Numbered from the stretch's first letter, positions 30,755-38,673 are shown. The stretch: 44,305 nucleotides of DNA from Chitinophagaceae bacterium (GCA_016786785.1 JAEUVR010000407.1:1-44305), one strand, 5' to 3'. Made by a program: numbers and translations. Notes: generated from the sequence alone by a model not told the origin.

Positions 30755-32926
30755 TCAGTGTATTTGCTCCGTAACAGTTTCTGTGCGCGTTTTTAATTTT
30801 TCCACAGCGGCTTCCCTGATATCGGCAATGCCGTTTGCAGATAACATCTTGTAAATATTATAGGCAAAAAACAAATGAGACAACCACATAAAACTTCCGC
30901 CTATTGCCCGCCAAAGCCAGTGGGGGGCCATTAATACCACGCTTTCAATAAAGGGTTTGCCTTCCATCCACATCATCCCTTTTAAGGTTCCGCCATACAT
31001 CAGGGGAATCGTATAAAACAATAAGCCAATAAGCGCCAGCCAGAAATGCGCGCCTACCGTTATCTGCGGGGCTTCCTTTCCAGTAAGCCTGGGGATCACG
31101 GCATAGATGCCCGCCCATAAGAAAAAACAGATGATACCATACATCGTCAGGTGAGAATGCGCCACGGTAAAATCGGTAAAATGCCAGATCAGGTTGGTGG
31201 AGCGGAATGCCTCGGCCGTGCCCTGCATGGAGCCGGTAAAATAAAAGATGATTCCCACGAGAAAGAAGGGCAGGGTATAGCTGCCGGCTATTTTATACCA
31301 TGCTCCGTTAAAGGTGAGCAGGAAATTGGCCGTGCCGGCAACCACAGGAATGATCATACCTGCGCTGCCCACGATTGCCACTGTTTGCAACCACCAGGGT
31401 ATGGAGCTGAATACAAAATGATGGGTGCCGATCAGGGTATAAAAAAGGATCTGCGTCCAGAAAGCCAGGATGCCCAGGCTATAAGAATAGATCGGTTTAT
31501 TCAATTGCTGGGGGAGGAAATAATATACAATGCCCAGCGTAAAGAACATAAACCACATGCCCACTCCCTGGTGCATATAGTATCCCTGGATAATGGTTTC
31601 GCCCAGCCCATCCTGCCATAGCGGCACATAGGCGGCAATGGTAATCACCAGCGCAAAGATGATAGCGGAAATCATGTACCAGTTGGATATATATATTTCC
31701 TTTGTTTTTCTCCGGGCGATGGTTTGTAAGAAGTTGATCAGGGATAGTATCATGCCAATGCCAAACAGCGCCATCACAGGCCATATATATTCGCGAAATT
31801 CGCCGCCGCCGTTATTCACTCCGGTCATGAGGAAAACAGAGCCTATAATAACAGAGGCATTGATCAGGTAAAGCGCATACCATCCGTTCCGGATACTGGC
31901 CAGCGGGGTATTGCTTACCCGCGGCACAATATAATATCCCAGTCCCAACATGCCGAGGGAAGCCCAGCCCCAGAATACGCTATTGGTATGCACCGGGCGC
32001 AGCCGGCCAAAACTCAGCCAGGAAATATGGTCGGCGTCGGGGGCGACGAACTTAATGCCGAGATATTCGCCAATACTGGAACCAAACAACAACCAAAAAG
32101 TAGCAGAGCCGATATACCAGAGGATAAGCCTGGACAGAGCAGGATCGATATTTGGCCTTTTCTGAGCGCGTTTCTTTAAGGTAACAAAGGGCAGGCCGGC
32201 GTTGGCGCTGACATTGATAAGCCCTTTCTCATCCTTCGCCTGCAGGTTGCCCGACAACTCCGTATTGCTTAAGGTAAAATCCAATGCTGCCTTACGCTTC
32301 AGCAATCCCGGCTCCAGTTCTTCTGTCGGCAGCTCGCTGATATAGTCCGCAAGCTTTTCCGCTTCTCTGAGGTTTCGTTCATTACGGTATTGCTTGATAA
32401 CGTTGACGACTTTAACAACCATCAGCAAAATGCCCGCAAGGATGGGGATAAGGATCAAAAACACGGTGATCAGCATGCCCGTCTCGCCAAAAATGTCGAT
32501 AGACCTTTTCCCGCCTGATTGCGCAAACAGGGAAGCGCCCGACAGGACTGCAAGGATCGTTAAAGCGCCCGGAAGCGCCGACGCGCTTTTTTTCTGTTCT
32601 TTTGTTTTCACAACGCCGAGGCGCCGCTTACAGGCAAGGATAGCGTCGATCTGGCGGCTATCCATGCCGCGTATATACTGTTCAAGGCGCTCTATCTCAT
32701 TTTCCTTCTGCATTTTCCGGTTGTCAAAAAGGATCTGTCTGGTTTTCAGCTGCAATAACCACACGGCGACCAGCAGGAACGATATGGCAAGGATCAGCGC
32801 CAGCATCCAGGCGGCGACAGGATGTAGACTATTGGACGATCCGCCGTCGGATTGAGCGGCGGAGGGAAGCGCAGCCAAAAAAACGATGATGGAGAATATG
32901 CCGGCGATAGATTTATTCTTACGCAT
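30755..32926 (-). CDS. ccoN: cbb3-type cytochrome c oxidase catalytic subunit with duplicated N-terminal module
   Basis: A 723-residue integral membrane protein. The start at 32926 gives a signal-like N-terminus (MRKNKSIAGIFSIIVF). Residues ~255-695 are CcoN: low-spin haem ligands His313 (RPVHTN) and His592, high-spin haem ligand His590 (AHSH), copper ligands His452, His502 and His503, and Tyr496, which sits at the exact spacing of the cross-linked Tyr251 of Pseudomonas stutzeri CcoN. It is therefore an oxygen reductase and not a nitric oxide reductase. The first ~250 residues are an extension absent from classical CcoN and contain two copies of a ~110-residue module (signal-like segment ending AQS, membrane helix, charged coil). 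It is located between rrf2 and the cytochrome subunit. Confidence 0.95.
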   Translation of the reverse strand: MRKNKSIAGIFSIIVFLAALPSAAQSDGGSSNSLHPVAAWMLALILAISFLLVAVWLLQLKTRQILFDNRKMQKENEIERLEQYIRGMDSRQIDAILACKRRLGVVKTKEQKKSASALPGALTILAVLSGASLFAQSGGKRSIDIFGETGMLITVFLILIPILAGILLMVVKVVNVIKQYRNERNLREAEKLADYISELPTEELEPGLLKRKAALDFTLSNTELSGNLQAKDEKGLINVSANAGLPFVTLKKRAQKRPNIDPALSRLILWYIGSATFWLLFGSSIGEYLGIKFVAPDADHISWLSFGRLRPVHTNSVFWGWASLGMLGLGYYIVPRVSNTPLASIRNGWYALYLINASVIIGSVFLMTGVNNGGGEFREYIWPVMALFGIGMILSLINFLQTIARRKTKEIYISNWYMISAIIFALVITIAAYVPLWQDGLGETIIQGYYMHQGVGMWFMFFTLGIVYYFLPQQLNKPIYSYSLGILAFWTQILFYTLIGTHHFVFSSIPWWLQTVAIVGSAGMIIPVVAGTANFLLTFNGAWYKIAGSYTLPFFLVGIIFYFTGSMQGTAEAFRSTNLIWHFTDFTVAHSHLTMYGIICFFLWAGIYAVIPRLTGKEAPQITVGAHFWLALIGLLFYTIPLMYGGTLKGMMWMEGKPFIESVVLMAPHWLWRAIGGSFMWLSHLFFAYNIYKMLSANGIADIREAAVEKLKTRTETVTEQIH

Positions 32927-32976
32927 GTCAATAAAATATATTAATACCTTTTTGTCCTTTTGTAAATCAAAAAAAA

Positions 32977-33411
32977 TCAATTCCATTTCAGGAATGCCAG
33001 GTTGTTTTCGAGGCGCTCGGGGAATTCGCTTAACCTGGCTTTCTGCAACATATCAAATATATTCTTCCGCAGCTTTTTGAACTCATGATGAATAGGGCAG
33101 GGCCTGGATTCAGAACATTGGTTCAATCCCAGCCCGCAACCGGAGAAGAGCTTATCGCCATCTATCGCCCTCACAATATCCGCAATGCTGCATTTCATTA
33201 ATTGCTTATCCAGGTAAAATCCTCCATGGCGTCCTTTAGCGGATTGAAGCAAGCCTCTCCGGGTCAGATCCTGCAATATCTTAGCAATAAAAAACTCTGG
33301 GGAATCAATTCCCCTCGCTATTTCTTTTATGCTGGTCTTATGCCCGTTCTTTGACTGCTGCGCAATAAAGATCATTGCCCGGATCGCATATTCACAGGTT
33401 TTTGAAAACAT
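32977..33411 (-). CDS. Rrf2-family Fe-S transcriptional regulator (NsrR/IscR-like)
   Basis: A 144-residue winged-helix regulator, first gene of the oxidase run. It starts MFSKTCEYAIRAMIFIAQQS, has the recognition segment SPEFFIAKILQDLTRRGLL and the wing KGRHGGFYLD. Three cysteines in the effector loop, Cys92, Cys99 and Cys105 (SGCGLGLNQCSESRPC), match the cluster-ligand positions of NsrR/IscR proteins (93, 99 and 105 in Streptomyces coelicolor NsrR). This suggests an Fe-S cluster sensitive to NO, oxygen or redox state. A double palindrome (33445-33480) lies over its own promoter, consistent with autoregulation and control of the downstream genes. Confidence 0.93.
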   Translation of the reverse strand: MFSKTCEYAIRAMIFIAQQSKNGHKTSIKEIARGIDSPEFFIAKILQDLTRRGLLQSAKGRHGGFYLDKQLMKCSIADIVRAIDGDKLFSGCGLGLNQCSESRPCPIHHEFKKLRKNIFDMLQKARLSEFPERLENNLAFLKWN

Positions 33412-33428
33412 CGTTTCTTTTGATGCTG

Positions 33429-33436
33429 CAAAGATA
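33429..33436 (-). promoter_or_regulatory. -7 promoter box of the rrf2 run
   Basis: Reading the minus strand, TATCTTTG matches the Bacteroidota -7 consensus TAnnTTTG exactly and lies 18-25 bases before the rrf2 ATG. This implies a very short leader of about a dozen bases. The -33 position falls in the adjacent palindrome. Confidence 0.6.
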
Positions 33437-33444
33437 AATACAAA

Positions 33445-33480
33445 TATCTTTTAAAAGACTATTTTGTCTTTTAAAAGATA
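33445..33480 (-). promoter_or_regulatory. Double palindromic operator upstream of rrf2
   Basis: Arms at 33445-33459 (TATCTTTTAAAAGAC) and 33466-33480 are perfect reverse complements with a 6-base centre. Each arm also contains the 12-base palindrome TCTTTTAAAAGA. So there are two identical dyad sites 21 bases apart (two helical turns), suited to two regulator dimers. The proximal site covers the expected -33 region of the promoter whose -7 box is at 33429-33436. Binding would block transcription of rrf2 and the oxidase run. Confidence 0.8.
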
Positions 33481-33545
33481 AGGGCAATATTTCCTGTAAC
33501 CGGAACCCTTTAAACATATCGGGGAGGCGCGCATATTGCTGATAC

Positions 33546-33690
33546 TGGGAGATAATCCTGAAGTTTGAAGCAATCCACTTTCGAGCATCCACCCGCAAAC
33601 GACGCTGAGAAATAGCTGATGCCGAGGTTTGAAACAATCCACGTTCGAACGTCCACCGGCAAACCGACGCCGGGAGATAGTTAATCCTGA
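33546..33690. repeat. Imperfect tandem repeat, about 2.3 units of 60-65 bases
   Basis: Unit A (33546-33605), unit B (33606-33670) and the beginning of a third (from 33671) share the order GGGAGATA, ATCCTGAAG, TTTGAAGCAATCCAC, TTCGA, CATCCACC, GCAAAC and GACGC with scattered changes. The repeats fill the intergenic stretch between the rrf2 promoter and the LytTR gene (33412-33855), which otherwise holds no supported gene. Translations on the minus strand also repeat, but no family is recognised. They may be degenerate protein repeats or a non-coding minisatellite. Confidence 0.65.
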
Positions 33691-33855
33691 AGCCAGACAG
33701 GGATACGCTAAACGAAGCGGCCGGAGGAAGCAGGCTATTCAGACCTTGAGCATCCCGGCAAGCCCTGCATAGCAGGATAATACTCACCGAGGGAGAAGTA
33801 CAAAAAATAAGGCGACGGATAAAACAGAATTGCAGACCTTTAGCGGAAAATTTCT

Positions 33856-34551
33856 ATGAACTGCCTGATCATAGACGATAACAAGATTGCCCGGTCCATC
33901 TTAAAACAATTGGTAGCCCAGCGCCCCGGATTGGACTTGCTGGGCGAATGCGAGAACGCCGCCGATGCCTACAAAAAGATCGTCGAAGGGCCTGTCGACC
34001 TGCTGCTTTTGGATATTGAAATGCCGGGCATGACAGGGCTGGAGCTCGCCCGGAACGTAGGGTCTCAAAACCCGTTCATCATTTTTACCACTGCAAAAAA
34101 GGATTATGCCGCAGAAGCTTTTGACCTGAACGTAGTCGATTATTTGGTAAAACCCATCGCGCCCGCCCGTTTTTTCCAGGCTATTCAAAAAGTTGAAGAG
34201 ATGATCGGCAGCCGGGAACAGCGCATACAGGTGGAACAGGACGACTTTATATTTATCCGCGACGCAAATATTATCCGCCGCCTTGGACTGGACGATATCC
34301 TGTATGCAGAAGCCATGGGCGACTATGTTAAACTCTATACCGCCAACAAATTCTACGCTGTTCATACCACGCTGAAATCTATAGAAGACAAGCTTCCCGC
34401 CGCAAGATTTTTACGCGTGCACCGCTCATTCATTATCCAGGTAAATAAAATTGACGCTATCCAGGATGGCGCGCTGATCATTAACGGGAAACCATTGCCC
34501 GTAGCGGACGCTTACCGAAATACGCTGAACAAACGCATGAAAATTATCTGA
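33856..34551 (+). CDS. LytTR-family response regulator
   Basis: A 231-residue two-domain regulator. The receiver domain spans residues 1-~120 with acidic pocket Asp7/Asp8, phospho-acceptor Asp53 (LLLLDIEMPGM), the switch Thr in FTTAKKDYAAEAF and Lys in DYLVKPI. The LytTR DNA-binding domain covers ~135-230 (FIFIRDANIIRRLGLDDILY, LKSIEDKLPAARFLRVHRSFIIQ, LPVADAYRNTL). Such proteins bind direct repeats as dimers. The usual partner is a LytS-type kinase, which is not present; the next kinase in the window (35121) is of the hybrid type and ends in an Hpt domain, so partnership with it is possible but unproven. Confidence 0.95.
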   Translation: MNCLIIDDNKIARSILKQLVAQRPGLDLLGECENAADAYKKIVEGPVDLLLLDIEMPGMTGLELARNVGSQNPFIIFTTAKKDYAAEAFDLNVVDYLVKPIAPARFFQAIQKVEEMIGSREQRIQVEQDDFIFIRDANIIRRLGLDDILYAEAMGDYVKLYTANKFYAVHTTLKSIEDKLPAARFLRVHRSFIIQVNKIDAIQDGALIINGKPLPVADAYRNTLNKRMKII

Positions 34552-34795
34552 ACTAAAGAAGCCGTACCGGGTCAATACCCTAACAAATGAGCTAACGCAT
34601 GAAGATCATCCGAGCTTCGTCGACCGTTATTCCTTTTCCAACGATTGATTGACCGGTTTCGCCTAAAGCGCGCCGCTGTTCCCCAACGCAGGCTTATTTT
34701 TACAACGAGTTAAGAACATACAGTCTAAATACCGAAGATGGATGCAGTTACAGAAGCGGACAGGGTCTTTATAAGCGGGTATTTTAGGGGTATAG

Positions 34796-34822
34796 GGGCT
34801 GCATTTTTATGCAGCTCTTTTT
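34796..34822 (+). terminator. Terminator-like hairpin just before a small gene
   Basis: GGGCTGCAT (34796-34804) and ATGCAGCTC (34809-34817) pair with one G-T over a TTTT loop and are followed by five T. The ATG of the small membrane protein lies 12 bases further on. It is either the terminator of the LytTR transcript or an attenuator controlling the small gene. Confidence 0.6.
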
Positions 34823-34833
34823 ATGTGAGCGTC

Positions 34834-35037
34834 ATGAAAGTCTTATACATTATATTGTTTTGCATCGATACCATACTCCTGGCGTCGCTGGCTTTTTTAT
34901 TGATGAGCCTGCTGGCCAAAGGCGCTACGGCGCTGAGCGTCCTTGCAGACATATCCGGGATCGCCGTAAGTATCGCGCTGCTCGTCCTGGTGATCGGCCT
35001 TTACCTCAAACTACCCCATAACCCGGGACAGAAATAG
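34834..35037 (+). CDS. Small two-helix membrane protein
   Basis: A 67-residue protein with two membrane helices, VLYIILFCIDTILLASLAFL (residues ~3-22) and ISGIAVSIALLVLVIGLYL (~41-59), and a short polar tail. I start at 34834. The frame is open back to 34738, but those codons pass through a terminator-like hairpin, making a longer start unlikely. There is no family. It sits between the LytTR regulator and the hybrid kinase, 83 bases before the latter. Confidence 0.6.
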   Translation: MKVLYIILFCIDTILLASLAFLLMSLLAKGATALSVLADISGIAVSIALLVLVIGLYLKLPHNPGQK

Positions 35038-35120
35038 TTATCGGCTAAAGCTATGGGCCGTACAAGGGAACAGCATGCCGACTCCAAATAATTAAGGTAA
35101 TTTAGCCTAAACATGATCCG

Positions 35121-37313
35121 ATGGTCAGCCGCAGGTTTATTTATTATACGTTAACCGTTTTTATTGCCGGCATCCTCGCATTGGTATTCATGCAATATAA
35201 CTCCTCGCTGAACATGGAGAACCTGATTACCGGCAACGACAGGCTGGTGAACGAATTTGCCGTAAGCAACGACCTGAAAGATCTCGAACGCAACATCAAC
35301 TTCCTGGAACGCAGGGTGGAAGGCGTGGTTGCCAATAATATCATGCTTCCTATAGAGGGGTTTGGAGCAGAGATATCCGCTATCAAGGAAAACCTGGGCG
35401 AACTGCAACTGATCGACGACGACGATAGCACGGTAAAATATATCGGCGAGCTGACGCTGTTGGTTGACAAAAAACTTGCTTTCAGCAAACAGGTCCTTGA
35501 TACTTTTTTCTTCTCGGGTAAGCAAAGCGCGCAAAACCTGATCGCGGCGCAGAAAGGAAACGGGCTGATGGCTTCCATTACGGATATCTGCGATAAGATC
35601 GACAATAGCCGGCAACATTTCCTGGCAGCTATCACGGCTTCCATTGATGAAAGCGGCAGAAAGGCGCGGCGCTGGGGAATAGTGTTCATCTCGCTGGCAA
35701 TCCTTAGCGCCATGGGCCTGTTCTGGTTTATCGTAAACCGCATCAAACAGCAACAACTGCTGATAGAGCAGTTGGACGCATCTGAAAAAAAAGTCAGGGA
35801 GAGCGCGATGATAAAAGAAAAATTCATGGCCAATATGAGCCATGAGATCCGAACGCCGATGAACGCCTTGCTGGGCTTTACCGATCTGCTGAAAAACAGG
35901 GAGCTCGAACCGGAAGCCCGACGGTTTGTACAATATATCCAAACCTCCGGAACCAGCCTGCTCAATATCATAAACAATGTGCTCGACCTCTCCAAGATCG
36001 AAGCGGGCATGATGCGCATTGAATCAAATCCATTCAACATCCGTGAACTGGCGCAATCCGTAAAGATCCTGTTTAAAGAGAAAGCAAACGACAAGGGGTT
36101 GTATTTTAATACAAGCATAGCGGCATCCATCCCGGATATACTGGTTGGCGACGCCACCCGGCTTTCCCAGGTATTGGTAAACCTGGTCGGCAACGCTATC
36201 AAGTTTACAGAACAAGGAGGGATAGACCTGCAGATATATGACGAGGGGCAACACAACAATCATATAACGCTTGGCTTTACGGTAACCGACACGGGGATAG
36301 GCATCGAAAAAAATAAGCTTCCTTATATCTTTGATCGTTTTCAGCAGGCGGAGGACTCGATCACCAGGAAATATGGAGGCACAGGCCTGGGGTTGTCCAT
36401 TGTCAAAGAACTTATATCCCTCCAGGGAGGCAGGATCAAAGCAGAAAGCGAACCGGGCAAAGGAAGCATTTTTACGGTAAGCCTGACTTATCCGGTTAAC
36501 GCTTCGCAGGCCCCGTTAATACCTTCCTCTCATGATCATCCGGATATTCCCGGCCTTAGGCGGCTAAAGATACTGGCGGCAGAAGACAATGAATTGAACC
36601 AACGGCTGCTGGAGCATTTGCTGGCAGGCTGGGATATGGATCTGCAAATCGCGGGCAATGGGAGAGAGGCGCTGGATATGCTGAAGACTCGTTCTTTTGA
36701 TCTTGTTTTAATGGACATACAAATGCCGGTGATCGACGGCTATACCGCAATAAGAGCGATCAGGGACGAGTTGAAACTCGCCGTGCCCGTCATTGCCATG
36801 ACCGCTCACGCGTTGAAAGGCGAAAGAGAGAAATGCCTGGCGCAAGGCATGAATGATTATATCTCCAAACCGCTGAAAAAGGAAGCGCTATACCTGCTCA
36901 TCCTCCGCCATACGGACGCGGAAGCGCTTAAAGACCATGCGCAAACGCGCGCTATCCAGGCCGATAATTTTGCCGTCATCGACCTGCAGTACCTTAAAGA
37001 GCTCAGCGGCGGAGATAAGGAATACGAAAAAGAAATGACTAAACAGTTTATGGAAGCGATCCCGGGAGAGATCCGGTCGCTCGAAGAAGCCTTCCATAAC
37101 AACGATCTCCCCGAGATCCGCCGGATCGCTCACCAGCTCAGAACCACGATCTCCGTGATGGGTCTTAACGAAGCATTAAACCCGTCTCTCGACGGCCTTG
37201 AATACAATTATTCGCATGCGCAATCTTCCCTGAACGATTTTCATATCATCAAAACCATCTGCCTCGGAGCCCTGGCTGAAGCGGGAAAACTGCTGGAAAA
37301 TTATTCCTGGTAG
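35121..37313 (+). CDS. Hybrid sensor histidine kinase with receiver and Hpt domains
   Basis: A 730-residue membrane sensor. Helix 1 (~residues 5-25) and helix 2 (~190-210) flank a helical periplasmic sensor region of CHASE3-like type (DLERNINFLERRVEG). Then come HisKA with phospho-acceptor His241 (MSHEIRTPMNALLGF), HATPase (VNLVGNAIKFTEQGG, DTGIGIEKNKLPYIFDRF, GGTGLGLSIVKELI), a receiver with Asp532 (VLMDIQMPVIDG), and a C-terminal Hpt domain with His671 (RIAHQLRTT). This is a complete His-Asp-His relay that needs a separate final response regulator. None follows it; the LytTR protein upstream is the nearest candidate. The signal is unknown. Confidence 0.94.
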   Translation: MVSRRFIYYTLTVFIAGILALVFMQYNSSLNMENLITGNDRLVNEFAVSNDLKDLERNINFLERRVEGVVANNIMLPIEGFGAEISAIKENLGELQLIDDDDSTVKYIGELTLLVDKKLAFSKQVLDTFFFSGKQSAQNLIAAQKGNGLMASITDICDKIDNSRQHFLAAITASIDESGRKARRWGIVFISLAILSAMGLFWFIVNRIKQQQLLIEQLDASEKKVRESAMIKEKFMANMSHEIRTPMNALLGFTDLLKNRELEPEARRFVQYIQTSGTSLLNIINNVLDLSKIEAGMMRIESNPFNIRELAQSVKILFKEKANDKGLYFNTSIAASIPDILVGDATRLSQVLVNLVGNAIKFTEQGGIDLQIYDEGQHNNHITLGFTVTDTGIGIEKNKLPYIFDRFQQAEDSITRKYGGTGLGLSIVKELISLQGGRIKAESEPGKGSIFTVSLTYPVNASQAPLIPSSHDHPDIPGLRRLKILAAEDNELNQRLLEHLLAGWDMDLQIAGNGREALDMLKTRSFDLVLMDIQMPVIDGYTAIRAIRDELKLAVPVIAMTAHALKGEREKCLAQGMNDYISKPLKKEALYLLILRHTDAEALKDHAQTRAIQADNFAVIDLQYLKELSGGDKEYEKEMTKQFMEAIPGEIRSLEEAFHNNDLPEIRRIAHQLRTTISVMGLNEALNPSLDGLEYNYSHAQSSLNDFHIIKTICLGALAEAGKLLENYSW

Positions 37314-37437
37314 CCGCTGTTTGCAATTTCACCGATTGATTTTGCCCGTTCGGCGATTAGGCAAAACAAGCGGGTTTATCCGTTTTACTTTTACCTCGAC
37401 AAACGATTTTATCTCATCTACTTTAAAAGAACAACAC

Positions 37438-37785
37438 ATGAAAAAGTTATTGATCGCCGCCATCGTCATGATGGGCTTTATGGTTTCAGGCATGGCGCAG
37501 ACCGCTCCCGCAGCAAAAGCAAATGACCAGTCTGCCAAACATGCCGCAAAACTCTCGCACATGAAACAATCCGCCTCGAAAACCACGGACGCCGCTCCTG
37601 CCGTTAGCTCAAAGGCGAATACCGCAACAAGCAGCGCCGGCGAAAAGACAGCCCTGAAAAAAGACGGTTCCCCGGACATGCGGTACAAGGCAAATAAGGA
37701 TCACGCGAAAAATACAGGAGTAAAACACCTTAAAAAAGATGGAACAGCCGATAAAAGGTACAAGGAAAACAAAAAGCATAGTTAA
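37438..37785 (+). CDS. Small secreted protein with KKDG...RYK repeats
   Basis: A 115-residue exported protein. The ATG at 37438 gives a clean signal peptide (MKKLLIAAIVMMGFMVSGMAQ); the frame is open upstream but not protein-like. The mature part is Ala/Lys-rich and disordered-looking. It ends in two copies of a short motif, LKKDGSPDMRYKANKDH and LKKDGTADKRYKENKKH, joined by AKNTGVKH. Comparable LKKDG-x2-D-x-RYK repeats occur in small Bacteroidota envelope proteins of unknown role. Lysine richness suggests binding to nucleic acid or acidic polymers, but this is speculation. Confidence 0.75.
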   Translation: MKKLLIAAIVMMGFMVSGMAQTAPAAKANDQSAKHAAKLSHMKQSASKTTDAAPAVSSKANTATSSAGEKTALKKDGSPDMRYKANKDHAKNTGVKHLKKDGTADKRYKENKKHS

Positions 37786-37848
37786 CATTCCAACCTATCC
37801 GGTGCAAACCCCCGCGCCCTCTATTGATAACTACTAAAAACAATTACC

Positions 37849-38439
37849 ATGAAAAAGATCCTGTTGTCATTTTTATTAATGACGTTTGGCATGGCCGCAC
37901 TACATGCGCAAAGCAATGACGTAGCCATTAAAAAAGATATCAAATCGATTAACCGCCAGGAAAAAGCGCTGAAGAAAGAAAAAAAAGAATATCATAAAAA
38001 GCTGGTCAAATTAGAAAGCAAGGAGGTAAGCTATCAGTCTAAACAACAATTCAATAGCGATTTCAGAGACGCATCAGCCGTTACCTGGAAAAGAACCAAC
38101 TATTTCGACGAAGCCAGTTTTACTAAGGATGGAGTAAGAATGACCGCTTACTATGATAATGAATCCAACCTGGTGGGGACTACGACCGCTAAAACCGCGA
38201 ATGATATTCCCGCTGCGGCGCTAAAGGAGATCTCGAAGAAGTATAAAGACTATACCATTCAAAGCGTTATGCTTTTTGACGACAATGAATTCAATGAAAC
38301 GGATATGCTCCTGTATGACACGCAGTTTGACGATGCCGATAATTATTTCGTAGAAATGAAGAAAGGAGCCGATGAACTGATCCTGAAAGTAGACATGCAA
38401 GGAAATGTTTCTTACTTCAAAGAAATAAAAGCCAAATAA
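37849..38439 (+). CDS. Secreted PepSY-like protein
   Basis: A 196-residue exported protein with signal peptide (ILLSFLLMTFGMAALHAQ), then a charged coil (RQEKALKKEKKEYHKKLVKL, ~residues 43-62), then a domain resembling the putative beta-lactamase-inhibitor-like PepSY fold. Supporting text is FNSDFRDASAVTWKRTNYFDEASF and VRMTAYYDNESNLVGTT, followed by a strand-rich end EMKKGADELILKVDMQGNVSYF. Such proteins are common in Bacteroidota envelopes and lack a known biochemical role. A strong terminator follows at 38532. Confidence 0.78.
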   Translation: MKKILLSFLLMTFGMAALHAQSNDVAIKKDIKSINRQEKALKKEKKEYHKKLVKLESKEVSYQSKQQFNSDFRDASAVTWKRTNYFDEASFTKDGVRMTAYYDNESNLVGTTTAKTANDIPAAALKEISKKYKDYTIQSVMLFDDNEFNETDMLLYDTQFDDADNYFVEMKKGADELILKVDMQGNVSYFKEIKAK

Positions 38440-38531
38440 GAAAACCCGGTCGCGCCTAAAGCATAAGCCTAACCAGGTATTCTCCAAAGGCCGCATCCGT
38501 CTTAGAGAAAACAAATTTGCGCCATCCATCC

Positions 38532-38565
38532 GTCCTGCAACCATATACGGTTGCAGGACTTTTTA
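38532..38565 (+). terminator. Intrinsic terminator after the PepSY-like gene
   Basis: GTCCTGCAACC (38532-38542) and GGTTGCAGGAC (38549-38559) form a perfect 11-bp stem with a 6-base loop, followed directly by five T. It separates the PepSY-like gene from the universal stress gene. Confidence 0.88.
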
Positions 38566-38673
38566 TTGGTTATAAAAATATTTTCGGAACAATCTCGAGG
38601 AAAACTATGCGGAATTTGTTAACTTATTCAAAACTGAGAACCATTGATCATATCACATTAAAACCGCGTAGTT

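Noticed and set aside
30755-32926. The oxidase subunit as a nitric oxide reductase, given the NO-type neighbours
   Set aside because: Tyr496 lies at the exact spacing of the cross-linked tyrosine of CcoN (44 residues after the first copper His, 6 before the HH pair). NO reductases lack it, so an oxygen reductase is favoured.
33546-33690. CRISPR array
   Set aside because: The units are adjoining 60-65-base imperfect repeats with no spacers and no cas genes nearby.
35144-36259. A 371-residue minus-strand frame opposite the histidine kinase
   Set aside because: It is antisense to well-defined kinase domains, is Ser/Leu-rich without any family feature, and arises from codon bias of the real gene.
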